Positions 36,084 through 44,650 of a stretch of 49,484 nucleotides of DNA are shown here, piece after piece. The translations under genes and the position numbers were made by a program. Numbering within the stretch: position 1 is the first letter of the stretch; each line of letters begins with the position of its first letter. This DNA is from Segatella copri (GTDB lineage: Bacteria; Bacteroidota; Bacteroidia; Bacteroidales; Bacteroidaceae), in the NCBI RefSeq assembly GCF_009495355.1, contig NZ_VZAD01000088.1:1-49484 (forward strand), in the 5' to 3' direction. Below the pieces are notes generated by a model. The model saw only the letters and a program-made list of their open reading frames with translations, searched no databases and was not told where the DNA came from.

Positions 36084-36109
36084 AAATTAGGCTTATATTT
36101 ATTATATTG

Positions 36110-36175
36110 CAAAATTACAATTATTCTATATATAATAAGGTGTAAACCTCAGAAAATTATACGAAAACGATTACG
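36110..36175 (-). promoter_or_regulatory. GH28 promoter with upstream CG-centred operator
   Basis: Minus-strand -7 box TAATTTTG (36110-36117). The palindromic operator CGAAAACGATTACG (36162-36175) lies 44 nt upstream. It matches the perfect CGTAAACGTTTACG near the pectinesterase at 12 of 14 positions. A CACCTTATTATATATAG motif occupies the -33 region. Confidence 0.7.
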
Positions 36176-36190
36176 TATATGGAATTGAAC

Positions 36191-36270
36191 TTTCGCAAGT
36201 TTTGCCTCACATGCCCTGATGGGGCTATGAGCTTTTGGACCTTCAGCCCGTACATAAATCACTTGCGAAA
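36191..36270. repeat. Degenerate palindromic repeat copy
   Basis: Outer arms TTTCGCAAGT (36191-36200) and ACTTGCGAAA (36261-36270) are exact complements. Inside are decayed relatives of the GCCCTGAAGGGGC and AGCTCTTAG modules of the large repeat (CACATGCCCTGATGGGGC). An 80-bp remnant or short family member. Confidence 0.65.
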
Positions 36271-36345
36271 TTTGAGTTTACTTTCTCTTCGATGAATCTA
36301 CGAATTCAGTCTTGTTCTTTGGAAGTAGGGGAGTGGTAATGAAAT

Positions 36346-36384
36346 AAAAAAAGTGCAATGCCCGATGTGAGCATTGCACTTCCT
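36346..36384 (-). terminator. Terminator of the Rpn-family gene (direct-repeat copy 1)
   Basis: The hairpin AAGTGCAATGC/GCATTGCACTT is followed on the minus strand by seven T. The 39-bp sequence is identical to 37361-37399. Confidence 0.9.
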
Positions 36385-36390
36385 ATGCGC

Positions 36391-37293
36391 TTATGATTTT
36401 AATTTCTTGATTTCCTCTATAGATAAACCTGTGGATTGGAAAATGATGTCCATTGGTGTATTTAAAGCAAGAAGTTTGAGAGCGATTTCTTTGGCTTTTT
36501 CTTTTTCTCCTTCAGCTCTTCCTTCAGCTCTTCCTTCCGCTCTTCCTTCCGCTCTTCCTTTTGCTTCTCCTTTTATTATTCCTTTTTCCTCTGCATGCTT
36601 ATATACAGCATAATTGTCCCACATGACCATCATGCTGTTGTCGTATTTTTCCTGCTCTTCTTTTGTCAGGGTCTTTGAGTCTGCTATTTCTGCCAGTCTC
36701 TTGAATATTTTGTGCTGAGCCTCGAAAGGCATTTTCTCTAAAGTCTCCATATGTTTCAAATTATAAATCCAACAATCTAAAAACGTATTACACTCCTCTT
36801 CTTTCTTTTTGAAAAGGGGCATCACCAAGTAGATGAAACGGATTTTGTTAGAATAAACTTCTCCGCTTTCTTTGTCTGCCAGCACAACGTCTGTTCTAAA
36901 CTTCTTAGGTGTATTTTCGTCTACATCGAAATTCATGAAGCAGATTACGTAAACAGGCGTAAGATGGTAGTCCCATTGTCCTTTTACGCCTTGGTCAACT
37001 ATCGTCTTAGAAGCATAAAACAGAGAGCGGTCTATGAAATAAGCCTGACTTTTGTTTTGCATCTCGACGATAATGTGCTCGCCAGTGTCAGTTGTACAAA
37101 AGACATCGTATATGATTCCTCTTTGGTCTTTTGTTTCCGGCAACATCTCCTTGTCCTTAAACTTGACATTAGTAATGTGTTGTTCTCCTAAGAGAAGTTG
37201 GTTTAAGAATTCTATCAGCAAGTCTTTGCTGTATTCTTGACCGAAGATTCTCTTGAACGACCAGTCTGAGAAAGGGTTGATGTATCTTGCCAT
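36391..37293 (-). CDS. Rpn-family PD-(D/E)XK nuclease
   Basis: This 300-aa protein resembles the Rpn/PD-(D/E)XK transposase-like family (recombination-promoting nucleases). The N-terminal INPFSDWSFKRIFG is typical. The nuclease core is GIIYDVFCTTDTGEHIIVEMQ-like, with D63, E77 and Q79 as the predicted metal-binding set. Near residues 246-262 lies a GRAE tetrapeptide repeat coded by four 12-bp units (36511-36558) plus a degenerate fifth. Such repeats can expand or contract by slippage. It has its own promoter (37320-37350) and terminator and interrupts the PUL between GH28 and the DUF5123-like gene. Role in the cell is uncertain; defence or recombination is suggested for the family. Confidence 0.85.
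   Translation of the reverse strand: MARYINPFSDWSFKRIFGQEYSKDLLIEFLNQLLLGEQHITNVKFKDKEMLPETKDQRGIIYDVFCTTDTGEHIIVEMQNKSQAYFIDRSLFYASKTIVDQGVKGQWDYHLTPVYVICFMNFDVDENTPKKFRTDVVLADKESGEVYSNKIRFIYLVMPLFKKKEEECNTFLDCWIYNLKHMETLEKMPFEAQHKIFKRLAEIADSKTLTKEEQEKYDNSMMVMWDNYAVYKHAEEKGIIKGEAKGRAEGRAEGRAEGRAEGEKEKAKEIALKLLALNTPMDIIFQSTGLSIEEIKKLKS
36511..36558. repeat. 12-bp tandem repeat inside the Rpn-family gene
   Basis: Four units of TTCMGCTCTTCC are read on the minus strand as repeats of Gly-Arg-Ala-Glu. Unit loss or gain preserves the frame. Confidence 0.9.
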
Positions 37294-37319
37294 ATCTTAA
37301 CTATTTTAATACCTCGCTG

Positions 37320-37350
37320 CAAAGATACATTTTTCTTTTGTAATTTCCAA
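37320..37350 (-). promoter_or_regulatory. Promoter of the Rpn-family gene
   Basis: Minus strand: TTGG (37347-37350), 19 nt, TATCTTTG (37320-37327), 26 nt before the ATG. Confidence 0.75.
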
Positions 37351-37360
37351 GTGAAACAAC

Positions 37361-37399
37361 AAAAAAAGTGCAATGCCCGATGTGAGCATTGCACTTCCT
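37361..37399 (-). terminator. Terminator of the susC-susD-DUF5123 operon (direct-repeat copy 2)
   Basis: The same 39 bp as 36346-36384: an 11-bp-arm hairpin followed on the minus strand by seven T, 47 bp past the DUF5123-like gene stop. Confidence 0.9.
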
Positions 37400-37445
37400 T
37401 TATAGTTTGTTATAGCGAAGCATCTTGTGGATGCTTGCTATTTGC

Positions 37446-39095
37446 TTATTCTGCTTTGTACCAGCGTGGGTCACCAATACGGTTGTCAATCTTCATTGTG
37501 AAGTTGTGGTTGGCAGGATCAGTGAAGATCTCATCTGATGTCAAGCTACCTACAGCAAACTCCTTGATGTCGTTAGAACCGTAAACACAATCTTTTGCAC
37601 GCATAGATTCGTTGATAACAATAGAACCTGTAGTGCGGACACCTCTTGCTGCTGCATCCATGGACATACCAAGAACAGTTCTGATGATAGTCAGGTTGGT
37701 GCTCAACTTGTTGGAATCCATGAAATACTTACTACCGGCAACGTTGTTGTAGAAGGTACAGTCGCTGATAGTCACGCCGCCAGCGATAGCAGCCTTCAAC
37801 TGGATGAAGTTGTGGCTTGTAGTATCGAATGTAGAATTCTTCAACTCCAACTGACCAATAGTGGTAGTGGTTGAACCGATATAGAATACAGGATAACCGC
37901 CACCAGTAGACATGTTGGTCATCACACAGTTGTCAACAGTAATCTTGTCAACACTTACTACACCACCCTTTGTACGGAATACAGAACTTTCGAAGCCAGA
38001 GAATGTACAATCTGTGAATGACAATTCAGCTACTGCAGCATCTTTATCCTGGTTGATGAGGTACTGGCAACCAGTATCCTTCATACTTACGTTCTGGAAA
38101 CGGATGTAAGCGTGAGAGCCTGCGATGTCTAAGCACTTCTTCCAGTTCAAAACAGGTTTTCCGTCGCCAGCTAAACCGAAGAATGTAACTGATGCACCCT
38201 CAGGAATCTTCACGTTGGCATCAGTACCATCCTCAGATGTAGAAACCATAGTATATTCCTTGCCAGCTTGCAAACCGATGGTAATAGCAACATTGGTCTT
38301 GCCAGTCTTCTCCTGTGCAGACTTTACAATGTTAGCAATCACGTCGTTGTTGATAGTAGAGATAGATGGATCCAACTCTACCTTCTCGTCACCAGCAGGC
38401 ATTGCAGCAGCAGTGCTTGCTGTAACAGAACCACGCTTTGTGTCATTGTAATAGATGTTGATGGTGTAATTGGTTGAAGGTGTCAAACCTGTAATGGTAT
38501 AGCGACCTGCAGCCTTAGCCTCGTCATCCAACTCGATGGTGCGTGGCTCCTGACCTTCCTCTTCTGTACCGTCTGATACAGTCAACTTGGTAACAGCCTT
38601 GCTTGCGTCCCAAGACACTGTGATAAAGTCTTCACCACGATCAGCGTTTGTTACAGCATTCATGATCTGCTCAGCCTTGGTCTTGAAGGTAGTCTTTGTG
38701 CTTGAAGCATAGTGTACCCAATGGCTGGCAGTCTTCTGAGAAGAGAGCGCACGCATACGGAGTGAGTACTCTGTATCGCCGATAAGACCAGTGATGGTAT
38801 AAGGACTGTTATCAGTCTCGAAGGTAAGCACCTCGTCAGAATTGTCCCATGCCTCATCGTCTTCCAAAGTTGCAGTAGTCACTTGAATCTCAAATTTCTC
38901 TGCACCATTTGCCTTCATCATGCCGGCATCGAAAGTAACTTCAGCCTCAGTGTCTGTAGGATCTACTGACAGAGATGTTGCGCTAAAGCAACGGTCTAAG
39001 GTTGGGTCGATGTCCCAGTCCATCTTGTCAGTACAAGAGACCAATGTTGCAGCGAGCAACATGATGGCCCAAACTGAATATTTTATTGTTTTCAT
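37446..39095 (-). CDS. Surface lipoprotein with FN3-like and DUF5123-like beta-helix domains
   Basis: A 549-aa lipoprotein with signal peptidase II site LVSC (Cys21). Two fibronectin-III-like regions (about 45-140 and 150-230, each ending in a TITGL..TEY/TNY-type strand) are followed by a right-handed beta-helix-like domain of the DUF5123 type (about 245-545). In pectin PULs such proteins sit after SusC/SusD as surface glycan-binding proteins, so binding of pectic oligosaccharides is likely. No catalytic motif was recognised. Third gene of the susC operon. Confidence 0.8.
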   Translation of the reverse strand: MKTIKYSVWAIMLLAATLVSCTDKMDWDIDPTLDRCFSATSLSVDPTDTEAEVTFDAGMMKANGAEKFEIQVTTATLEDDEAWDNSDEVLTFETDNSPYTITGLIGDTEYSLRMRALSSQKTASHWVHYASSTKTTFKTKAEQIMNAVTNADRGEDFITVSWDASKAVTKLTVSDGTEEEGQEPRTIELDDEAKAAGRYTITGLTPSTNYTINIYYNDTKRGSVTASTAAAMPAGDEKVELDPSISTINNDVIANIVKSAQEKTGKTNVAITIGLQAGKEYTMVSTSEDGTDANVKIPEGASVTFFGLAGDGKPVLNWKKCLDIAGSHAYIRFQNVSMKDTGCQYLINQDKDAAVAELSFTDCTFSGFESSVFRTKGGVVSVDKITVDNCVMTNMSTGGGYPVFYIGSTTTTIGQLELKNSTFDTTSHNFIQLKAAIAGGVTISDCTFYNNVAGSKYFMDSNKLSTNLTIIRTVLGMSMDAAARGVRTTGSIVINESMRAKDCVYGSNDIKEFAVGSLTSDEIFTDPANHNFTMKIDNRIGDPRWYKAE

Positions 39096-39114
39096 TGTTG
39101 TCTTTTGTTAATGA

Positions 39115-41091
39115 TTAGAAACCATAAGAGTTTGCCAAAGCGTTTCTTGAGTCGGCAATAGTCTTGGTGTAGATAGGCAAGATGTAACGGTTCTTCACAC
39201 CATGATCTGGTGTAGCAACAGTTCCGTCGATGCTTGTACCTACAAGACCTGCACTGATGGTCTTCAGGTTTTTAGTATACTCAGAGTTAGATTCGTCTCT
39301 TGCCTCTTCGTCTTCAAAACCACAACCTGTAGCTTTGTTATCATAGTCAGTTTCGGTCTTGCCATTCTCTAAGCCATACCAAGCGATAGAACTCTCGTCG
39401 ATGCGAGTCTTGGTGGCATCGGTATAGTTGAAGTAGATAGTGGTAGGCCACTCCATACATTTCTGAGCATACTCAGCCTTAGCTTCTGCTATTTTGCTTG
39501 CCAGCATACCCCAACGTACGAGATCCCACTTACGTGCACATTCGCCAGTCAACTCCCAAGCATTCTCCTGAGCGATATCGTTCAAGAACTGCTCCTTGTT
39601 GTGGTTGGCAGCAGCCTGCAGGAAGTCACCTTCGATAGAAGTGTCGTTGTTGCTTTCCTTCACACCACGGTTATGAACCATTGCCAAAGCCTGAAGTGCT
39701 GTCATGCCAGCATCGCCTTGGTAGTTGCCATTGGCACCGGCCAACTCGTTCATTACCTCAGCATACATCAACAGAACCTGTGAGTAGCGCATCTTTACAA
39801 CGTTAACACCAGTGGTTACCTTTTCTGTAGATGCCTTAGCTGCAGCCTTCCACTCTTCGCCCATCCACTCAGGACGCCACTTACCAATAGTGATACCAAA
39901 TGGCTTCATGCTCTGCTTGTCTGGGTTTACATCTCCGATACCTTCGATGGTCTGACCATTTCTCTCACCCCACTGTACAGGGCAGCATGTTACGTTGCGG
40001 CGTGTGTCATCCTTCTCGTAAGAGTAGAGGAGGGTAGCAGTGGTGTTCAACTTACCAGAAGAGTTTCCTTTCTTACCAAATTCTGATGTAGAACCTTTGA
40101 TACGCTTACCTACTGTATAACCAAGTTCACCTGTAACATTCAGCAACATAGGAAGCTCGAAGATATTCTCTTGGTAAGTCTGATCGAGTTTACGCGCATT
40201 GAGAAGCTGCCACTCGTTCTTGAAACTTGGGTTCATGCTGTGCTTGCCACTCTTGATAATCTCAGTCAACTTAGCCAAAGCCTTCTCGTAGTATACCTTA
40301 CGGGTAGCCTCGTCAGGACGCTGTGTAGGATAAGTAGGATCAGAGAACTCTGGGAGAGTCTCGTAACCTTCCTTAGCACTTTCACGGATAGCATAGCCTG
40401 CACGTGTCAGAGCTACCTGTGCATAGAGAGCATCAGCATAACCCTTAGTAGCATGCTCTGTAGTATAGTTGCCAGTACCTGCCCATGGGAGCAAGTTAGA
40501 AGCCTCTTCCAAGTCTTCGAGCAGACCATCGAGAATTATATCGCGGTCGGTCTTTCCCTCGTAGGCATCGCTCAAGTCAGGCTTGGTAGCAGATGTCTTG
40601 TAAGGCACATCACCCCAAAGGCGAACCAAGTCGAGGTAGAGCATAGCACGAAGAGTCAGTACTTCGCCTAAGTAGCGTTTCATGGCTGTTTCTTCAGCGA
40701 TAGTGCTGTTGCGGATACCTTCGATGGCTTTGTTGCAATATTCGATACAGCCATAGATGTTGGTCCATGTTGTACCCAAGTTAGCCCATCCGCCTGCAGT
40801 ACCATTGTAGTTCATGTAACCACGTTCGTTAGAAGATGTTGAGGTTGATCCCAAACCATCGATTAACTCGGTATCTGTATTGGCACCGTAAGAGATGGTC
40901 ATACGGTTCGCATACATATTATCCTGTCCGAAATCACCATAAATCTTGTTGATTTCAAGACCTGTGAAATAGCTTGAGTTGAACACGTTCTCCTGGTCCA
41001 GAGCTGAGTCAGCTTTCTGATCAAGGAAGTCGGAGCAACTTGTCAGCATGACACCCATAGAGAGTGCTGCTATTCCTAATATCTTTTTCAT
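39115..41091 (-). CDS. SusD/RagB-family nutrient-binding lipoprotein
   Basis: A 658-aa outer-membrane lipoprotein (LTSC, Cys19) with the SusD fold. It has an N-terminal CSDFLDQK start, a TPR-rich region with AEVLTLRAMLYLDLVRLWGD-like helices, KMRYSQVLLMYAEVMNE and the C-terminal RYILPI. It caps the SusC transporter and presents glycan fragments. It lies 24 bp downstream of susC. Context points to a pectic substrate. Confidence 0.95.
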   Translation of the reverse strand: MKKILGIAALSMGVMLTSCSDFLDQKADSALDQENVFNSSYFTGLEINKIYGDFGQDNMYANRMTISYGANTDTELIDGLGSTSTSSNERGYMNYNGTAGGWANLGTTWTNIYGCIEYCNKAIEGIRNSTIAEETAMKRYLGEVLTLRAMLYLDLVRLWGDVPYKTSATKPDLSDAYEGKTDRDIILDGLLEDLEEASNLLPWAGTGNYTTEHATKGYADALYAQVALTRAGYAIRESAKEGYETLPEFSDPTYPTQRPDEATRKVYYEKALAKLTEIIKSGKHSMNPSFKNEWQLLNARKLDQTYQENIFELPMLLNVTGELGYTVGKRIKGSTSEFGKKGNSSGKLNTTATLLYSYEKDDTRRNVTCCPVQWGERNGQTIEGIGDVNPDKQSMKPFGITIGKWRPEWMGEEWKAAAKASTEKVTTGVNVVKMRYSQVLLMYAEVMNELAGANGNYQGDAGMTALQALAMVHNRGVKESNNDTSIEGDFLQAAANHNKEQFLNDIAQENAWELTGECARKWDLVRWGMLASKIAEAKAEYAQKCMEWPTTIYFNYTDATKTRIDESSIAWYGLENGKTETDYDNKATGCGFEDEEARDESNSEYTKNLKTISAGLVGTSIDGTVATPDHGVKNRYILPIYTKTIADSRNALANSYGF

Positions 41092-41115
41092 ATTTTGTTT
41101 TCTCCTTTGTCTAAG

Positions 41116-44100
41116 TTAGAATGTCACGTTAATACCAGCTACGAAAGAACGGCTCTTAGGATAAGCAGCGTAGTCGATACCTGGTGTCATAGGATTGCCC
41201 TTAGAAGATGTGTCCACCTCTGGGTCGTAACCACTGTAGTTGGTGAAGCAGTATACGTTGTAAGCAGTGAAGTAAACACGTACGCTCTCAAGCCATGCTT
41301 TCTTAACCCAGTTCTTTGGCAATGTGTAACCTACGGTAATGTTGTTGATGCGCAAGAATGAAGCATCCTCCAAGTAGGTATCCAAGATCACCATATTGCT
41401 GTTGGCTGCTGGGTTCCATACTGTAGCATTGGCGTTGATCTCGTTCAGACGGCTCATCAAGCCTTCTACACCGCCATAAGCAGTTACTGTAGAGCTTGAA
41501 GGACGACCGAGGTTCAGACCATTTGCCGGGTCAACCCATGTGAAACGGTTGTTTGAGTTGTAATCATTGATGATGTTCCAACCTGCAGAAGTACCGCTAT
41601 AGAAAGAAGCACCCTGTGCTGTAGCATTGTAGATCTTGTTGCCCAAAGAATAGTTACAGAAGATGTTGAAGTCGAAGTTACCGAAGTTGGTCTTCCACAT
41701 ACCATCGAATCCGAAACCACCAGTTACCTCAGGAACTGTATTGCCCAAGCGCTGGAAAAGGGCTTCTCCTTCCTCGTCACATTCTACCTTGGCACCACCA
41801 GGATACAGTGTGCCACCGAATTTTTTATAAGAGTTGTTCTTTACGTCACCACCTACATGACCGTCAGCCTCTGTAGCCAAGCGCCATTTGGCACCATCAT
41901 AGATAAGGTCGCCTGTGCCTGTTGCAGGGTCGAATACGGTATAGAAACCTTGCTGCTTGTAGCCCCAAAGTTCACCTAAGCGGCCACCTTCCTCGAGCAG
42001 GAAGTCACCATTACCCTTGGTTACCTTGGTACCACCCCAGCTTGATGTCTCATAGTGTGCGCCACCTTCCAACTTGTCAATCTTGTTCTTGTTGTAAGAG
42101 ATGTTGAAGTTGAAGTTGAGGTTAAACTTCTTGCTGTCTACGATAGCAGCATTCAGTGCCCACTCAATACCCTTGTTAGAGGTAGTACCTACGTTCTGAT
42201 ACTGACGCTCATAACCTGTTGCTGAAGGCAAAGTCTGAAGCATCAGCAAGTCCTTGGTTGTATTCCAATAGAAATCCAAAGTACCATAGATGCGGCCACG
42301 GAGGAAACCGTAGTCGATACCGAAGTTACGGGTTGTTGTGGTTTCCCACTTCAAGTTAGGATTGTAGAGAACGGTCTTGCCGTTAGCCTTATAGGTCTCA
42401 AGCATACCAGTGTTCACCTCGTTGAAGCCTGGGTGCTTGCCAGCAGCATCAGCCACGCCATAAGTAGGAGAAAGCATACCAGAAGGGATGCGGTTGTTAC
42501 CGGCTGTACCCAAAGAAAGACGAAGCTTCAAGTTAGAGAGCCATTTGTCGGCACCCTTCATAAACTTCTCGTCAGACATACGCCAAGCCAAAGCTAATGA
42601 TGGGAACAAGCCCCAACGATTGCCCTTACCAAACTTAGAAGAACCATCCTCACGCAGAGTGAAGGTCATCAAGTACTTGTCTGCCAAGGTGTAGTTGATA
42701 CGACCGAAGAAAGAAAGCATATTGTCTTTAGCCTTGATGTCAACCTCGTTGCCAAGAGTGCTTTCTGCAGTATTGGTGAAAGAAAGAATTTGATCGATAG
42801 AGAAATCAACAGGGAAGTCTACTGATGTGCTGGTACGTGTAGTCTGCATATCAGAGCTCCACTCATGACCAATCAATACGTTCAGGTGATCACGGCCACC
42901 GAAGAGCTTATTGTTGTCATAAGTCAAAGTGTTGGCATTGCGCCATGACTTGTATGTGTCGCGTACGAACTGAGCCTGAGGACGACCATTGTGACCAAAC
43001 TTAGAGTTGTTAACAGCCAAAGCTGTCCATGCCTGGTCTGTGTCATAGTATTTCCAACCATAGCCAAACTCGGTCTTGGCTGTCCAGTGCTTGAATGGTT
43101 TCCATGTCAGAGCAGCATTGTAGTTCTGCTGGAAACGTGTCTGCAATTTGTAAGTACCATCCAGACGCTCCATTGGTGAGCGGCGGGAAGAAGATGAGTT
43201 TTCCTCGTCTTCATCAGCAGATACCAACTCCTGAATAGGAGCGAAGGTGATAGTCTGTGCTACGGTTGAGTTAGCAGCATTGCTATCGTTGGTGTCAGCA
43301 CCACCGCTAAGACCCTTGATCTTCTGATATGCCATACGTGCATTGAAGTCAAAGGTAAGCCACTTGTTGAGCTTGGCCTGCAACTTGGCACCGATGTTGT
43401 CCTTGTTGTAGCCAGACTTCTCCATGATGCTGTTCTCCTGATTGTGAGCATAGCTTACATTGTACTTGAAGTCCTTGCTACCACCACTTACGTTGGCATT
43501 GTAGATAGCCTGTGTACCTGTACGACCGAATACCTCATCCTGGAAGTTGTGACCTGCTCTTGATTTCCAGATGTCATAGTCTGCATAGTTACCATAGTTG
43601 CTACCACCCAGGTTTGATGGGTTGTTGCTGGCGCTTGCAGTTTCGTACTGGTAGAGTACGAATTCATAAGGATTGAGAACTTCGATTTCCTTAGCGTTCT
43701 TCTTCCAGCCGTAAGAAGCGTTGAAGTTTACCTGAGTCTTGCCCTCAGAACCACTCTTGGTAGTAATGATGATAACACCATTAGCACCACGGGCACCATA
43801 AATAGCAGTAGAAGAGGCATCCTTCAAAACGTCGATGGTTGCAATTTCGCTGGGAGCGATATCGCTGATAGAGCTTACAGGGAAGCCATCGACAATGTAA
43901 AGAGGAGAGTTGTCCTGTGACAAAGAACCACCACCACGTACACGGATCTTTACCTCTGCGTCAGGTGAACCTTCGGTTGTGGTGATGTTCACACCAGCCA
44001 ACTTACCGGTCATTGCCTCGCTGACGTTAGAAACAGGAACGTTGGCGATTTCCTTAGAAGAAATGGAAGACACAGAACCTGTCAAGTCCTTCTTCTTTAC

Positions 44101-44445
44101 TGTACCGTAACCGATAACGACAACGTCGTTGAGGCTGTTGGACTCGTCCTCGAGCTTAACGGAAACGGTTGATTTACCTGCAACATTTACGACCTGAGTC
44201 TTCATACCGATGTATGAGATCTTCAGTTTCTTACTGTTGCCTTTCAATGTTAAGGTGAAATTACCATCAATATCGGTAGCAACGCCATTGCTCTGCACAC
44301 CCTGCTCGAAGACAGAGGCGCCGATTACAGGCTCGCCCGTATTGTCGATAACTGTACCCTTTACGGTTTGCGCAGATAGGCTTGCTGCAAAAAACAGCAT
44401 GATGCTAACCAACGCAATTCTAATTTGTTTTAAATTACCAGACAT
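41116..44445 (-). CDS. SusC/RagA-family TonB-dependent transporter
   Basis: A 1109-aa outer-membrane receptor. It has a signal peptide (about 1-25), a carboxypeptidase-D-regulatory-like domain (about 27-105, GTVIDNTGEPVIGASV), the SusC-type motif VVVIGYGTVKKKDLTGSVSSI, a plug domain with SPLYIVDGFPV and DASSTAIYGARGANGVIIITTKSG, then a beta-barrel ending in INVTF. It imports oligosaccharides using TonB energy. It has its own promoter and operator (44490-44555), so it heads a transcript separate from the pectinesterase. Confidence 0.96.
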   Translation of the reverse strand: MSGNLKQIRIALVSIMLFFAASLSAQTVKGTVIDNTGEPVIGASVFEQGVQSNGVATDIDGNFTLTLKGNSKKLKISYIGMKTQVVNVAGKSTVSVKLEDESNSLNDVVVIGYGTVKKKDLTGSVSSISSKEIANVPVSNVSEAMTGKLAGVNITTTEGSPDAEVKIRVRGGGSLSQDNSPLYIVDGFPVSSISDIAPSEIATIDVLKDASSTAIYGARGANGVIIITTKSGSEGKTQVNFNASYGWKKNAKEIEVLNPYEFVLYQYETASASNNPSNLGGSNYGNYADYDIWKSRAGHNFQDEVFGRTGTQAIYNANVSGGSKDFKYNVSYAHNQENSIMEKSGYNKDNIGAKLQAKLNKWLTFDFNARMAYQKIKGLSGGADTNDSNAANSTVAQTITFAPIQELVSADEDEENSSSSRRSPMERLDGTYKLQTRFQQNYNAALTWKPFKHWTAKTEFGYGWKYYDTDQAWTALAVNNSKFGHNGRPQAQFVRDTYKSWRNANTLTYDNNKLFGGRDHLNVLIGHEWSSDMQTTRTSTSVDFPVDFSIDQILSFTNTAESTLGNEVDIKAKDNMLSFFGRINYTLADKYLMTFTLREDGSSKFGKGNRWGLFPSLALAWRMSDEKFMKGADKWLSNLKLRLSLGTAGNNRIPSGMLSPTYGVADAAGKHPGFNEVNTGMLETYKANGKTVLYNPNLKWETTTTRNFGIDYGFLRGRIYGTLDFYWNTTKDLLMLQTLPSATGYERQYQNVGTTSNKGIEWALNAAIVDSKKFNLNFNFNISYNKNKIDKLEGGAHYETSSWGGTKVTKGNGDFLLEEGGRLGELWGYKQQGFYTVFDPATGTGDLIYDGAKWRLATEADGHVGGDVKNNSYKKFGGTLYPGGAKVECDEEGEALFQRLGNTVPEVTGGFGFDGMWKTNFGNFDFNIFCNYSLGNKIYNATAQGASFYSGTSAGWNIINDYNSNNRFTWVDPANGLNLGRPSSSTVTAYGGVEGLMSRLNEINANATVWNPAANSNMVILDTYLEDASFLRINNITVGYTLPKNWVKKAWLESVRVYFTAYNVYCFTNYSGYDPEVDTSSKGNPMTPGIDYAAYPKSRSFVAGINVTF

Positions 44446-44489
44446 ACATTTATTTGGTTAGATTAGTAAAAAAATATATTTCTTCGCTG

Positions 44490-44555
44490 CAAAGATACTA
44501 TCTTTTTTGGTTTTTTAATAAATATGGTGTGTTAAAATCTACGTAAACGTTTTCA
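44490..44555 (-). promoter_or_regulatory. susC promoter with upstream CG-centred operator
   Basis: Minus-strand -7 box TATCTTTG (44490-44497). The palindrome-like CGTAAACGTTTTCA (44542-44555) lies 44 nt upstream and matches CGTAAACGTTTACG at 12 of 14 positions. No good -33 box, consistent with activator dependence. Confidence 0.72.
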
Positions 44556-44592
44556 ATATTTGCGTAAAAAAAAATTTTTCGTATAAAAAACA

Positions 44593-44631
44593 AAAGGTGC
44601 AACACCCACGAACGGGCATTGCACCTTTTTT
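44593..44631 (-). terminator. Terminator of the pectinesterase gene
   Basis: Hairpin AAAGGTGCAA...TTGCACCTTT with an imperfect middle, in an A/T-tract context. It lies about 20 bp after the stop and resembles the 39-bp terminator pair at 36346 and 37361. Confidence 0.82.
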
Positions 44632-44650
44632 ATTTATTCAGAAGTTTCTT

